Shown: piece after piece, positions 8,258 to 16,827 of the stretch | How the letters are laid out: each line of letters opens with the position of its first letter | Position numbering within the stretch: the first letter of the stretch is position 1 | Assembly: GCA_046726275.1 (NCBI GenBank) | Contig: JBKPAF010000013.1 | Coordinates: 1-43,978 of the forward strand | Length of the DNA: 43,978 bases | Origin: DASXTW01 sp046726275 | GTDB taxonomy: Bacteria > Actinomycetota > UBA4738 | Direction of reading: 5' to 3' | Notes under the pieces: generated by a model | Told to the model about the DNA's origin: nothing | The model's database searches: none | What the model saw: the letters and a program-made list of their open reading frames with translations, nothing else | Program-made: the position numbers and the translations under genes

Positions 8258-9034
8258 ATGCCAGCCGGGGAACTGATCTTCGCCAACGTCCTGGACGTCC
8301 GCCAGCGGGCGGCAGAAGGGGACATGGCCAACGGTCTGGTCTACGTGCTGTCCCTCCCCGCCCGCGCCCTGCCCTTCGTCATCATCCGGGATTGGAAGGC
8401 GCCGACCGGCTACGTCACGGAGGAGGTCCAGCTGACCGCGCCGTCCGGACGGATCGTGGTCCGCGTCGGCCCGCGCCCCCGGTACATGTACGGGTCGATG
8501 GATCTCACCCACTTCGAGGACGTCGTCGAGGACGGCGTGTTCGAGGAGCTGGGCGTGTACCTCGCCTCTTTCCTGGCCGACGGAGAAGTTCTCGGGCAGA
8601 CCGAGTTTCAGGTGGTCCTTCAGGCGGCCCCGGACAGGCTCGACAAGGAGATCGAGGACGGCCTGAAGAAGTCGGACGTGATCTGGGTGGGGGTCGAGCA
8701 CGACGGCCGCGACGTGGCCATCCCCGCCTGGTTCGTCTACCGGAACGGGAAGATCTACGTGCTGTCCTCGAATGAGCCGAGCCTCGAGGAACAGACCGTC
8801 CCCGGCCTGCCAGACGCCCAGGATCTCGTGGTCATCACCCGGCGGAAGTACCGGGACACCTCGCTCAGCCGTTTCCACGCGGCCGCCCGGGTGCTCGAGG
8901 GGCAAGAGTGGGAGCAGGCGGCGGCCCTCCTCGCGGACCGACGCCGATCCAGGGTGGGGCCGCCCCAGGACTCGGTCAACCGGTGGCGGGGGAGCTGCTC
9001 CATCGCCGAGCTGACCCCGATCGTGGCTTCCTGA
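8258..9034 (+). CDS. Conserved-looking hypothetical protein, possible split-barrel fold
   Basis: 258 residues; I do not recognise the family with certainty. There is no signal peptide or membrane span. The N-terminal part (about 1-120) is beta-rich. Residues about 145-215 (AIPAWFVYRNGKIYVLSSNE, then DLVVITRRKYRDTSLSRFHA) resemble pyridoxamine-phosphate-oxidase-like flavin-binding split barrels in pattern, but I see no decisive motif. Start and spacing are sound and coding character is strong. The gene stands between the zincin gene and deoC, followed at once by a hairpin, so it is probably a single transcription unit or the tail of the zincin transcript. Confidence 0.75.
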   Translation: MPAGELIFANVLDVRQRAAEGDMANGLVYVLSLPARALPFVIIRDWKAPTGYVTEEVQLTAPSGRIVVRVGPRPRYMYGSMDLTHFEDVVEDGVFEELGVYLASFLADGEVLGQTEFQVVLQAAPDRLDKEIEDGLKKSDVIWVGVEHDGRDVAIPAWFVYRNGKIYVLSSNEPSLEEQTVPGLPDAQDLVVITRRKYRDTSLSRFHAAARVLEGQEWEQAAALLADRRRSRVGPPQDSVNRWRGSCSIAELTPIVAS

Positions 9035-9057
9035 AAGGCCCCCTCTCGGGGGACCTT
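9035..9057 (+). terminator. Hairpin terminator after the 8258 gene
   Basis: AAGGCCCCC pairs with GGGGGACCTT around a TCTC loop, with one bulged A, starting right at the stop codon at 9034. It separates the hypothetical gene from deoC. Confidence 0.6.
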
Positions 9058-9141
9058 GGCCCGCCCGGCATTCCGGCCGATACATCTGGTACGAGGCGAG
9101 GGACGGTTCCTCGTTCGTCGAGCACGACCAGGAGGGAGTTC

Positions 9142-9831
9142 ATGTCGGTCGCCGAGATTGCCCGCCGCATCCAGCACACGAATGTCCGGCCCGATGCCAC
9201 GCACGCGGACATCGAACGGCTGCTCGCGGAGTGCGTGGCGCACGGCTTCCATGCCGCCGTGGTGAGCCCAATCTGGCTGGCCCGGGCGGTGAAGACCCTG
9301 GACGGTACCGGCGTTCGCGTGTGCACGGCCCTCGACATCCCCTTGGGTGGCGAGACCACGGCTACCGTTGTTCGGGCGGCCGCCGAGGCTCGTCACGCGG
9401 GGGCCGAAGAGATCGACGTCATGGCCAAGGTGGGCTGGCTCCGGTCGGAGATGGACATCGCCTACCGGATGCACCTGGCAGCGGTCGTCGGCGCGGCCGA
9501 CGGGGCTCCCGTCAAGGCCGTGCTGGAGATGTCCATGCTGAAGAAGGGCGAGGTGGCCCTGGCCGTCGAGCTCTGCGCGGACGCTGGGGTGAGCTACCTG
9601 AAGAACGCCAGTGGACTGAACGGAGGCGAGGCAACGCGAGAGGCCGTCGAGGACCTCGTCCGGCTGGCCCGGGGAAGGATGAAGGTCAAGGCCTCCGGGG
9701 GCATCCGCACGCTGGAGACCGCCCAGGCCATGTTGGCGGCCGGTGCGGACCTCATCGGAACGAGCGCTGGCGTCCAGGTCCTGTCCCAGCAGCCCGGCGA
9801 TTACCGGGCAGAAGCTGCCGTCGCCTCCTGA
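9142..9831 (+). CDS. deoC: Deoxyribose-phosphate aldolase (DeoC family)
   Basis: 229-residue TIM-barrel aldolase. DeoC cleaves 2-deoxyribose-5-phosphate to acetaldehyde and glyceraldehyde-3-phosphate, the last step of deoxynucleoside catabolism. Visible residues are D92 in EEIDVMAKVG, the likely Schiff-base lysine K154 in YLKNASG, and the second lysine K183 in VKASGGIRT. The classical KTSTG context of the Schiff-base lysine is KNASG here, followed by LNGGEAT, a divergent form. The start is the ATG with an AGGAGGG ribosome-binding site about 6 bases upstream. It is convergent with the nucleoside-transporter permease gene (17-base gap), fitting a role in using imported nucleosides. Confidence 0.88.
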   Translation: MSVAEIARRIQHTNVRPDATHADIERLLAECVAHGFHAAVVSPIWLARAVKTLDGTGVRVCTALDIPLGGETTATVVRAAAEARHAGAEEIDVMAKVGWLRSEMDIAYRMHLAAVVGAADGAPVKAVLEMSMLKKGEVALAVELCADAGVSYLKNASGLNGGEATREAVEDLVRLARGRMKVKASGGIRTLETAQAMLAAGADLIGTSAGVQVLSQQPGDYRAEAAVAS

Positions 9832-9848
9832 GGCGACCGGCGATCGGC

Positions 9849-11120
9849 CTACTCCTTCACGTAGGGCTTTCCGTCGGCCGCCGGCGGGCGAACCCTGTGC
9901 GCGGCGCCCGCCACGATGAAGATGGTGACCAGATAGGGAGCCATCGCTAAGAATTCCGACGGGATCCCCACCTGCAGGATGTTGAGCTTCACCTGCAAGG
10001 AATCCGCGAATCCGAAGATGAGCGCGGCACCTAGGGCACCAATCGGATTCCAGCGGCCGAAGATCATCGCGGCGAGCCCGATGAACCCCCTCCCCGCGGT
10101 CATGCCCTCCTCGAAGCGACCCACCGCCCCCAGGGTGAAGTAGGCGCCGCCGATGCCGGCGACGATCCCGCCCAAGATCACGTTGCGATACCTCGTGAAG
10201 AGAACCCTGATCCCGACAGTGTCGGCCGCGCGCGGGTGCTCTCCGACCGCCCGGACCCGCAGTCCCCACCTCGTATGGAACAGTCCCACATAGCTCGCGA
10301 ACACGATGAAGAACATCAGGTAGACGAAGATGTTGTTGTCGAAAAGCACGGGCCCGATCAACGGGATCTTCGACAGCACCGGGATCTCGATGTTCTGGAA
10401 GCGGCCCGGATCGTTGAGCGCCGGGTTCTTCTGGAGGAGCTGGTCCGTCAAGTAGCTCGTCAGCCCGAGAGCCAGGATGTTGATGACCGTCCCGGCCACG
10501 ATCTGGTCCACGAGGTACCGGATCGACATCACGGCCAGGAACGCGGCGACGAGGCCCCCCACCACGGCGGCGGCGAGAAGCCCGGCCCAGAGGCTGCCGG
10601 TCGCGCTGCCGACCACCGCCCCGGTGAACGCGCCCGAGAGCAACATCCCCTCGATCCCGATGTTGATGACGCCGGAGCGCTCACAGAGCACTCCGGAGAG
10701 CGCTCCGAAGGTGAGCGGCACCGACCTCAGCAGGGTGCTTTGGAGCATGCCGATGAGGCTGAGCGATCCATCGCGGGCCGCCCAGGTCAGGAAGGCGAAC
10801 ACGAAGAGCAGCGCCACGATCCCCAGGACGATCGTCACCCGGTGGCCGAAGCCCCTCGCCAGCTGCACGCCCCCCAGGAACCCGCAGATGGCGGCGATGG
10901 CGAACGCCGTGCCCTTGCTGGGAACGACCAGGTCGGGAACCCTGAAGAAGGTCTCTCCACGAGCCGGATTGAGGCCCAGTCGGGAACGCAGGCCCGATTC
11001 TATCCCGAGCCCGAATGCGATCAGGATGAGGAGCCCGACGAGCAGGAAGACGATCCCCATCACCTGCGCCCGGCGCACCGATACGGCGCGACCTGGGGCG
11101 ACCGTCGCGGCCGTACTCAT
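9849..11120 (-). CDS. BMP-type nucleoside ABC transporter permease (second subunit)
   Basis: 423-residue inner-membrane permease of the branched-chain/BMP (BPD_transp_2) family. About ten hydrophobic segments are visible, beginning with MGIVFLLVGLLILIAFG near residue 21, and the conserved ERSGVINIGIEGMLL segment lies mid-protein. It would pair with the upstream permease to form the channel. The ATG at 11120 overlaps the stop of that permease (ATGA), so they are translationally coupled. It ends the operon running lipoprotein, ATPase, permease, permease. Nucleoside rather than sugar specificity is inferred from the BMP-type binding protein and neighbouring deoC and upp. Confidence 0.9.
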   Translation of the reverse strand: MSTAATVAPGRAVSVRRAQVMGIVFLLVGLLILIAFGLGIESGLRSRLGLNPARGETFFRVPDLVVPSKGTAFAIAAICGFLGGVQLARGFGHRVTIVLGIVALLFVFAFLTWAARDGSLSLIGMLQSTLLRSVPLTFGALSGVLCERSGVINIGIEGMLLSGAFTGAVVGSATGSLWAGLLAAAVVGGLVAAFLAVMSIRYLVDQIVAGTVINILALGLTSYLTDQLLQKNPALNDPGRFQNIEIPVLSKIPLIGPVLFDNNIFVYLMFFIVFASYVGLFHTRWGLRVRAVGEHPRAADTVGIRVLFTRYRNVILGGIVAGIGGAYFTLGAVGRFEEGMTAGRGFIGLAAMIFGRWNPIGALGAALIFGFADSLQVKLNILQVGIPSEFLAMAPYLVTIFIVAGAAHRVRPPAADGKPYVKE

Positions 11121-12448
11121 CCGCCCCACCCCTTCGCGAAGGTCGTCGGGCCGGCCAAGCGACGGGCCTTGATCCGGAAGATCGCCCGGACGAGGGCGGG
11201 GGCGGCGACGAAGGCGATGACCAGTCCCTGGATCACCACGATGATGTCGATGGGCGTCTGGGTGACGGCCTGCATGTTCCGGCCGCCGGCCCTGAGGATG
11301 CCGAAGAGGAAGGCGGACAGGACCACTCCCAGGGGGGTCCCTCGCCCGAGCAGGGCGAGGGCGATGGCGTCGAACCCCAGGCCCGACGCGAAGCCCGGGA
11401 TCAGGCTGGGCGTCACCCCGCCCAACTGATTGGCCGCTGCCAGGCCGGCCAGACCCCCGGCCACGGTCATCACGACGATGATCGTCCGGGTCGGGTTCAT
11501 CCCGTTCGCACGAGCTGCGGCCGGATTCGCACCGACCGCTCGGAACTCGAACCCGATGGTGGTTCGGTTCAGGATCCACGCGATGAGGGCGGCGACGGCC
11601 AGCGCCATGAAGAGCCCGACGTGCACACGGAGGTTCGTCCCGAACAGGTGCGGAAACGCAACCTGAACTGGCTTCGAGATCGGTTCGGCCTGCTGCTTGT
11701 ACGGAGCGATAGACAGGACGTAGAGCGTCAGGCTCACCGCGATGAAGTTGAGCATGATCGTGGTGATGACCTCGTGGGCCCCGGTCTTGGCCTTCAGGAT
11801 CCCCGGGATGAACCCCCAGACCATCCCCCCGAGGAGCCCGGCTATGACCACGAGAGCCAGGTGCACGGGCCCTGGGAGGCCAGCGAAGGAGATCCCAACC
11901 GCCGCCGCCACGATCGCCCCCGCGTTCATCTGGCCCTCGGCTCCGATGTTGAAGAGGCCCGCGCGAAAACCTATGGCTACGGAGAGCCCTACCAGGATCA
12001 ACGGTGTGGCCAGAACGAGCGTCTCCGAGAGTGGAAAGAGCGCGCCCCGGATCTGCTCGATCTCGCCGGACCCGAACGCCCGGACGATCTGCGACGGACT
12101 GCCCAGGGCTCCGGCGAACAGCGCGTAGTACGCATCTCGGGTGACCTGCCACGAGACCGAGAGCGCCTCGACGGGATCGCGGAAGAACCCCTTCCACTCC
12201 TGAAGGGCTGCCTCATTGGTGAAGACGATCACGATCGCTCCGAGTACGAGCGCGGTCAACAGTGCCAGCAAAGGGAGCACCGCGGCCTGCCACCACCTGA
12301 CGCGTCCCGGTCCGGTGATCTCCGACGCGAGGGTCGTCGCTGGGAGCGGTTCCTCGGCGGGCGCTGCTTCCTTCTCGAGGGCCTCCGGCCTCGGGTCTAC
12401 CCGAACCGGAGGATCCTCGTCGTTCGGGCCGCTCCGCGGATCACTCAC
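11117..12448 (-). CDS. BMP-type nucleoside ABC transporter permease (first subunit)
   Basis: 443-residue permease with a long charged N-terminal tail (about 70 residues) and then about nine to ten membrane spans. The family signature FRAGLFNIGAEGQMNAG lies near the centre, and LPGFASGLGFDAIALALLG-like sequence follows. The chosen start is the GTG at 12448, which overlaps the ATPase stop by 8 bases (GTGAGTGA); a longer reading would run deep into the ATPase gene. It is probably a heterodimer with the following permease. Residues 1-70 are rich in Pro, Glu and Ala and are longer than in typical homologues. Confidence 0.9.
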   Translation of the reverse strand: MSDPRSGPNDEDPPVRVDPRPEALEKEAAPAEEPLPATTLASEITGPGRVRWWQAAVLPLLALLTALVLGAIVIVFTNEAALQEWKGFFRDPVEALSVSWQVTRDAYYALFAGALGSPSQIVRAFGSGEIEQIRGALFPLSETLVLATPLILVGLSVAIGFRAGLFNIGAEGQMNAGAIVAAAVGISFAGLPGPVHLALVVIAGLLGGMVWGFIPGILKAKTGAHEVITTIMLNFIAVSLTLYVLSIAPYKQQAEPISKPVQVAFPHLFGTNLRVHVGLFMALAVAALIAWILNRTTIGFEFRAVGANPAAARANGMNPTRTIIVVMTVAGGLAGLAAANQLGGVTPSLIPGFASGLGFDAIALALLGRGTPLGVVLSAFLFGILRAGGRNMQAVTQTPIDIIVVIQGLVIAFVAAPALVRAIFRIKARRLAGPTTFAKGWGG

Positions 12449-13967
12449 CGGCAGCCTCCGCCATGCTCCCCCCGGCCATGAGCAGCCCAAGCTCCTCCCG
12501 GGTGGCTCCACCGGCGGGCACGATCGCTGCGATCCGGCCCCGATACATGACCGCGATCCGATCGGCCAAGGCCATCACCTCGTCGAGCTCGACCGACACG
12601 ATCAGGACGGCGACCCCCTGATCGCGCTTCTCCACGATCCGCTCGTGGATGTATTCGATGGATCCCACGTCCAGGCCGCGGGTCGGCTGGCTCGCGATGA
12701 GGAGTTCGATGGGACGGGAAAACTCTCGAGCGATGATCACCTTCTGTTGGTTGCCACCGGAGAGCGTGGATGCGGGAGCCAGCACGGAGGAGGTTCGAAC
12801 GTCGAACGCCCTGGCTCTTTCTTCCGCGCTCTTACGGATGGCGTCCTCGTTCCGGACGATCCACCTGGCGAATGGAGACTCATCGAACGTGTTGAGCACC
12901 AGGTTGTCCGCGATGGAGAAGTCGATGATGAGCCCTTCGGCTTGGCGATCCTCTGGAACGTCGGCCACGCCTCGGCGCAGGATCTCCCGCGGGCTCGCGG
13001 AGGTGATATCCCGCCCCCCGATCGCGATCGTGCCCGAGGCCACTGGGCGCAGCCCGGCGATCGCCTCCATCAGTTCGGTCTGTCCGTTTCCCTGAACGCC
13101 GGCGATACAGAGGATCTCCCCGGCGAGCACCTCCAGCGAGACCGAGTCGACCACGATCTGACCCCGGTCGTCGTGGACGACGACGTTCTCGAGGCCGAGA
13201 ACCCGCTCGCCGGGCTCGGCGGCCGCCTTGTCCACCGTGAGCTTCACCGCTCGTCCCACCATCATCGCGGCCAGCTCACCCTCGCGGGTCTCGGACGCGC
13301 GCGTGGTCCCCACCACTTTCCCTCGCCGGAGGACGGTGATCTGGTCTGCGACGGCCAGGACCTCCTTCAGCTTGTGCGTGATGAAGATGATCGACTTGCC
13401 CGCCGCGCGGAGGGAGCGCATGACCTCGAAGAGATCCTCGGTCTCCTGGGGGGTGAGCACGGCGGTCGGCTCGTCCAGGATGAGCACCTCTGCCTCCCGA
13501 TACAGCGCCTTGACGATCTCGACCCGCTGCTGCACACCGACAGGAAGCTCCTCCACGACGGCGTCGGGCGGCACCTCAAGCCTGTAGCGCGCGCTGATGT
13601 CCCGCACCTTCGCCGCCGCGCGTCCCCGGTCCAGCAGGCCGAAGGGACCCCTGGTGTCCTCCACCGCGAGCATCACGTTCTCGGAGACGGTGAACACGGG
13701 GATCAGCATGAAGTGCTGGTGCACCATCCCCAGCCCGGCCTGGATGGCGTCTCCGGGAGAATGGAAGCGGACCGGTTGGCCGTCGAGCAGGATCTCGCCC
13801 TCGTCGGCGTGGTACAGCCCGTAGAGGATGTTCATGAGCGTGGTCTTGCCCGCTCCGTTCTCCCCGAGCAGCGCGTGGATCTCGCCGTGCTCCACCACGA
13901 GGTCAACCGCGTCATTGGCCAGGACGCCGGGGAACCGCTTGGTGACTCCCCTGAGCTCGAGCCGCAC
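12441..13967 (-). CDS. Nucleoside/simple-sugar ABC transporter ATP-binding protein, two ABC domains
   Basis: 508 residues with two fused ATPase domains. Domain 1 has Walker A GENGAGKT at 35-42, the stretch PVGVQQRVEIVKALYREA and Walker B VLILDEPTAVL. Domain 2 has a degenerate Walker A (GVQGNGQT, lysine replaced by Gln) and signature LSGGNQQKVIIAREF followed by QPTRGLD. Inactive or degenerate second sites are normal for this sugar/nucleoside class. It powers uptake with the two permeases encoded just downstream. The lipoprotein gene lies upstream across a strong hairpin. The stop overlaps the first permease start. Confidence 0.93.
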   Translation of the reverse strand: MRLELRGVTKRFPGVLANDAVDLVVEHGEIHALLGENGAGKTTLMNILYGLYHADEGEILLDGQPVRFHSPGDAIQAGLGMVHQHFMLIPVFTVSENVMLAVEDTRGPFGLLDRGRAAAKVRDISARYRLEVPPDAVVEELPVGVQQRVEIVKALYREAEVLILDEPTAVLTPQETEDLFEVMRSLRAAGKSIIFITHKLKEVLAVADQITVLRRGKVVGTTRASETREGELAAMMVGRAVKLTVDKAAAEPGERVLGLENVVVHDDRGQIVVDSVSLEVLAGEILCIAGVQGNGQTELMEAIAGLRPVASGTIAIGGRDITSASPREILRRGVADVPEDRQAEGLIIDFSIADNLVLNTFDESPFARWIVRNEDAIRKSAEERARAFDVRTSSVLAPASTLSGGNQQKVIIAREFSRPIELLIASQPTRGLDVGSIEYIHERIVEKRDQGVAVLIVSVELDEVMALADRIAVMYRGRIAAIVPAGGATREELGLLMAGGSMAEAAGE

Positions 13968-13989
13968 CCAGCCGCCCCTTCCTAGGACG

Positions 13990-14022
13990 GCGCGGGGAAC
14001 CGGGCACGCCGGTCCCCCGCGC
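13990..14022 (-). terminator. Intercistronic hairpin between lipoprotein and ATPase genes
   Basis: Fourteen-base arms with one mismatch (left arm GCGCGGGGAACCGG) around a 5-base loop, between the lipoprotein stop at 14037 and the ATPase start at 13967. Such hairpins after binding-protein genes often act as partial terminators or 3' stabilisers that raise binding-protein expression over the membrane parts. There is no T-run, so read-through is likely. Confidence 0.6.
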
Positions 14023-14036
14023 TCGACACTGTGCGT

Positions 14037-15173
14037 CTAGGCCGGGTAGTCCTTCGGATTCACGGAAACGGTCCCGGCGATGATCCCCTGCTTCAGCTCC
14101 TCGACCTTCGCCTTCAGGTCGGCGGGAACCTGGGAGTCGAAGTTGTGATAATCGGCGATTCCCACTCCGTTGTTTTTGAGCGTTCCGACGTATAGACCGG
14201 CCTGGAAGGTCCCCTCGACCACGGATTTCGTCGTCTCGAATGAGGTGAAGGCCATGTTCTTGAGGACGCTGGTCAAGAACAGGTCACAGAACTCCGCGGC
14301 GGACACGCAGCCGTCTACGTCGACCCAGATCGCCATGACGTTGCCTGCGTCCTGGGCCGCAGCCAGCGATCCCAGTCCTGAGGGGCCCGCCACCGGCAGG
14401 ATGACGTCGGCGCCTTCTGAAATGAAGTCTTCGGCTATCCGTCTGCCCTCAGCGGCGTTGTCGAATCCAACGGCCGGGTCGGGGGAGATCTGCGTTCCCT
14501 TCTGGGTCTCGGGGTTCCACCCCAGCACCTGAACGCTCGTTCCCTTGTCCTTGTTGTACGCGCGCACCCCGGCGGAGAACCCGTTCATGAAGATCGTCAC
14601 CGTGGGGAAGAGGACGCCCCCGAACGTGGCGACCTTTCCCGTCTTGGTCATCGCTGCGGCCAGGTAGCCGGCCAGGAACGCGGCTTCGTCCGTCTTGAAG
14701 GTGATCTCCTTGACGTTGTCGAAGACGAGGTCCTTGGGCTTGTTGGGATCGCTGAAATCGTAGATGTCGTAGTCCGTGATCATGTACTTCTGGTCAGGAT
14801 TCTCGGCGGCTGAATTGATCGTCGCCGGGCCGAAGGCGAAGCCGGCCGGGGCGATCAGGTCGCAGTCCTGGTTCACGAAGTTCAGCAGGATCGGCGCGTA
14901 GTCCGCCGCCGAAGTGGACTCGACGAACGTGTACTGGATCCCCAGTTCTTTCTTCGCCTGAAGGAACCCCTCGTGCTGGGCTTGGTTGAAGCTCTTGTCG
15001 TCCACTCCCCCGGTGTCGCTCGCATAGCACACATGAATGTCGGCACCGGGCAGCTTCGTTGCTCCCCCTCCCCCACCGGCGCCACCGCTCGGCGTCTCAT
15101 CGCCGGCGCAGGCGGCGCCTATGATCGCCAACCCGGCCACCAGGGCCGTGGCCAGCCTCAATCCCCCCTTCAT
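14037..15173 (-). CDS. BMP-family nucleoside-binding lipoprotein
   Basis: 378-residue substrate-binding protein of the basic membrane protein (BmpA/Med/PnrA) family. The signal peptide ends in a lipobox-like IIGAAC with the lipidated Cys at 22, followed by a Gly-rich linker. The mature part has family motifs: VCYASDTGGVDDKSFNQAQHEG after the linker, CDLIAPAGFAFGPA, AAFLAGYLAAAMTKTGKVA, and GADVILPVAGPSGLGSL. Members bind purine or other nucleosides. The start is the ATG at 15173 with a GGAGGACAG ribosome-binding region; longer readings add no signal sequence. It is the first gene of the transporter operon and divergent from upp. Confidence 0.92.
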   Translation of the reverse strand: MKGGLRLATALVAGLAIIGAACAGDETPSGGAGGGGGATKLPGADIHVCYASDTGGVDDKSFNQAQHEGFLQAKKELGIQYTFVESTSAADYAPILLNFVNQDCDLIAPAGFAFGPATINSAAENPDQKYMITDYDIYDFSDPNKPKDLVFDNVKEITFKTDEAAFLAGYLAAAMTKTGKVATFGGVLFPTVTIFMNGFSAGVRAYNKDKGTSVQVLGWNPETQKGTQISPDPAVGFDNAAEGRRIAEDFISEGADVILPVAGPSGLGSLAAAQDAGNVMAIWVDVDGCVSAAEFCDLFLTSVLKNMAFTSFETTKSVVEGTFQAGLYVGTLKNNGVGIADYHNFDSQVPADLKAKVEELKQGIIAGTVSVNPKDYPA

Positions 15174-15366
15174 CTGTCCTCCTTCTCTCCCCGCACGGGC
15201 TCCTGCATCAGATACGAGAACACGGACGAGCCGGGATGCGCAACGGCGGGGCCCTCCGGGGGGGTACTCTCGCTGATGGGCCACTGCCAGGTCAAGCGAA
15301 CCGGTCTTGTGTCCGCCCGCGGCCGCCCGCTTGCCGTCTCCGATCGCGTCGCGGCGAGGCAGCGGC

Positions 15367-15372
15367 TACCAT
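15367..15372 (+). promoter_or_regulatory. -10 box of the upp promoter
   Basis: TACCAT lies 10 bases before the upp ATG and no ribosome-binding site is visible, so the mRNA is leaderless or nearly so. The roughly 210 bases between upp and the lipoprotein gene must hold both divergent promoters; I see no riboswitch there. Confidence 0.45.
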
Positions 15373-15382
15373 ACGCGCCGTC

Positions 15383-16036
15383 ATGGCCCTGACCGTCGTG
15401 GACCATCCCCTAGCCCAGCACCTCCTGACCCAGCTCCGAGACGTTCAGACGCCCCCGCCGGTCTTCCGGACCATCGCCAAGCGGCTGACCATCGCCGTCG
15501 TGCTCGAGGCCGTCCGGGAGCTGCCCGCGGTGGAGATCGACGTGCAGACGCCTCTGGAGCGGACGACCGGGCGCGTCATCTTTCCCGACATCGTCGCCGT
15601 GCCCATCCTGCGGGCGGGGCTGGGGATGCTCGAGGCCGTTGCCGAGCTGTTCCCCGAGGTCTCGGTCGGATACATCGGGCTGGAACGGGACGACGTCACG
15701 CTGCTGCCGACGTCGTACTACGAGAAGGTGCCGCCGATGGAGGGTCGCCACGTCCTGCTGCTGGATCCCATGCTCGCTACGGGTGGGTCGGCCGCGGGGG
15801 CGTGCGCGAGGATCGAGGAGCGCCACCCCGCGGAGATCCGGTTCGTGTGCGTGGTGGCCGCGCCGCAGGGCGTGGACAAGCTACGGCGCGAGCACCCCAA
15901 CGTGCCCATCTTCACCGCGGCCCTGGATCGGGACCTGAACGAACGGGGATACATCCTGCCCGGCCTTGGAGACTTCGGCGATCGCCTGTTCGGGACGGGC
16001 TCGGACTCCGGACTGCCCCGGTCCCACGCAACCTGA
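15383..16036 (+). CDS. upp: Uracil phosphoribosyltransferase
   Basis: 217 residues, a typical Upp length. It makes UMP from uracil and PRPP. The N-terminal VVDHPLAQHLLTQLRD, the flexible hairpin region LERTTGRVIFPDIVAVPILRAG, the PRPP-binding loop LLLDPMLATGGSA (about residue 128) and the uracil-binding C-terminal YILPGLGDFGDRLFGT are all present. The ATG at 15383 is chosen because family similarity begins there. Divergent from the nucleoside-transporter operon, it fits with deoC into pyrimidine salvage. Confidence 0.96.
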   Translation: MALTVVDHPLAQHLLTQLRDVQTPPPVFRTIAKRLTIAVVLEAVRELPAVEIDVQTPLERTTGRVIFPDIVAVPILRAGLGMLEAVAELFPEVSVGYIGLERDDVTLLPTSYYEKVPPMEGRHVLLLDPMLATGGSAAGACARIEERHPAEIRFVCVVAAPQGVDKLRREHPNVPIFTAALDRDLNERGYILPGLGDFGDRLFGTGSDSGLPRSHAT

Positions 16037-16091
16037 CCCACCTCCGGACGCCTCTGTCCACGCCCTTCAGGGTCAAGCATCTGGTCCCGTC

Positions 16092-16310
16092 TCAGGCCGA
16101 GGGGCCCTCACCGATGAGTAGGTCGAGGTCGGCGAGGCGCCGTTCCGTCTGCTCGATCAGGCTCTGATTCCCGATCGCCTGGGCCTCCTGGAGGGCCTGG
16201 GTGAGGTACTCACGGGCCTGCCTGGCCCGAGCACCCACCTTGTCCTCGGTCGCGTACTTCAGCGCTTCGTCGGCCTTGACGATCAGCTCGAAGATCTCAC
16301 TCGGCTCCAT
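16092..16310 (-). CDS. Small helical protein of unknown function
   Basis: 72 residues, almost entirely predicted helix, with a TPR-like or three-helix pattern (ELIVKADEALKYATEDKVGAR, then REYLTQALQEAQAIG). There is no signal, membrane span or metal motif. The ATG at 16310 is plausible. It is convergent with upp and divergent from the thioesterase gene 39 bases away. Coding character is good, but I recognise no family. Confidence 0.65.
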   Translation of the reverse strand: MEPSEIFELIVKADEALKYATEDKVGARARQAREYLTQALQEAQAIGNQSLIEQTERRLADLDLLIGEGPSA

Positions 16311-16349
16311 CGCTTCACCTATTCTTCACCACCACGGAGGAGAAGAGCC

Positions 16350-16799
16350 ATGGACGAGGAGCTCGAAGGCCCGGGGCTGGACGAGCGCCACCTGGAGGCC
16401 TTGAAGGCCAGGGTCAGCAACTCCCCGTTTCACCGCTGGGCAGGCTTGGAGCTCGTCTCGGTGGGAGACGGACGGGCGGAGCTCGCCATGGACCTCCGCC
16501 CCCACCATTTCAACCCTCAAGGCATCGTGCACGGAGGCATCATCACGGCCGTGGCGGACACGTCCATCGGTCTGGCCCTCCGCTCACAGCTCAGTCCCGG
16601 CCTTACCCACCGCACGGCCCAGCTCAACGTGCACTTTCTGGCGAAGGGCGAGGGGAACCGTCTCGTGGGTCGAGGGCGAGCGCTCCACCTCGGCCAGCGG
16701 ATGGGCTATGGGGAGAGCGAGGTGCTCGACGGACAGGGGCGCCTGCTGGCGAGGGCCTCAGGGACGTTCATCGTGCTACCCGCACCGGGGGCCTTCTGA
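16350..16799 (+). CDS. PaaI-type hotdog thioesterase
   Basis: 149-residue hotdog-fold acyl-CoA thioesterase. The family motif HFNPQGIVHGGIITAVADTS covers the substrate-binding loop and central helix, with the HGG turn typical of PaaI/YdiI-like enzymes. The C-terminal strands include RLVGRGRALHLGQRMGYGESEV. It hydrolyses acyl-CoA esters; the natural substrate cannot be told from sequence. A GGAGGAGAAGAG ribosome-binding site precedes the ATG. It is convergent with an SCP2 sterol-carrier-like gene, so both may handle acyl or lipid ligands. Confidence 0.87.
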   Translation: MDEELEGPGLDERHLEALKARVSNSPFHRWAGLELVSVGDGRAELAMDLRPHHFNPQGIVHGGIITAVADTSIGLALRSQLSPGLTHRTAQLNVHFLAKGEGNRLVGRGRALHLGQRMGYGESEVLDGQGRLLARASGTFIVLPAPGAF

Positions 16800-16827
16800 C
16801 CGGTCTCGTCCCACCTGGGCGGGACCT

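Noticed and set aside
12216..13985. Plus-strand open frame opposite the ABC ATPase
   Set aside because: His/Asp-rich shadow of the ATPase gene with no recognisable domain.
15174..15382. Possible riboswitch between the nucleoside-binding lipoprotein gene and upp
   Set aside because: I found no purine-riboswitch-like conserved core or convincing three-way junction; it looks like ordinary divergent promoter DNA.
16800..16827. Hairpin between the thioesterase and SCP2 genes
   Set aside because: Only a 5-bp perfect stem (GTCCC/GGGAC) with a long loop; too weak to call a terminator.
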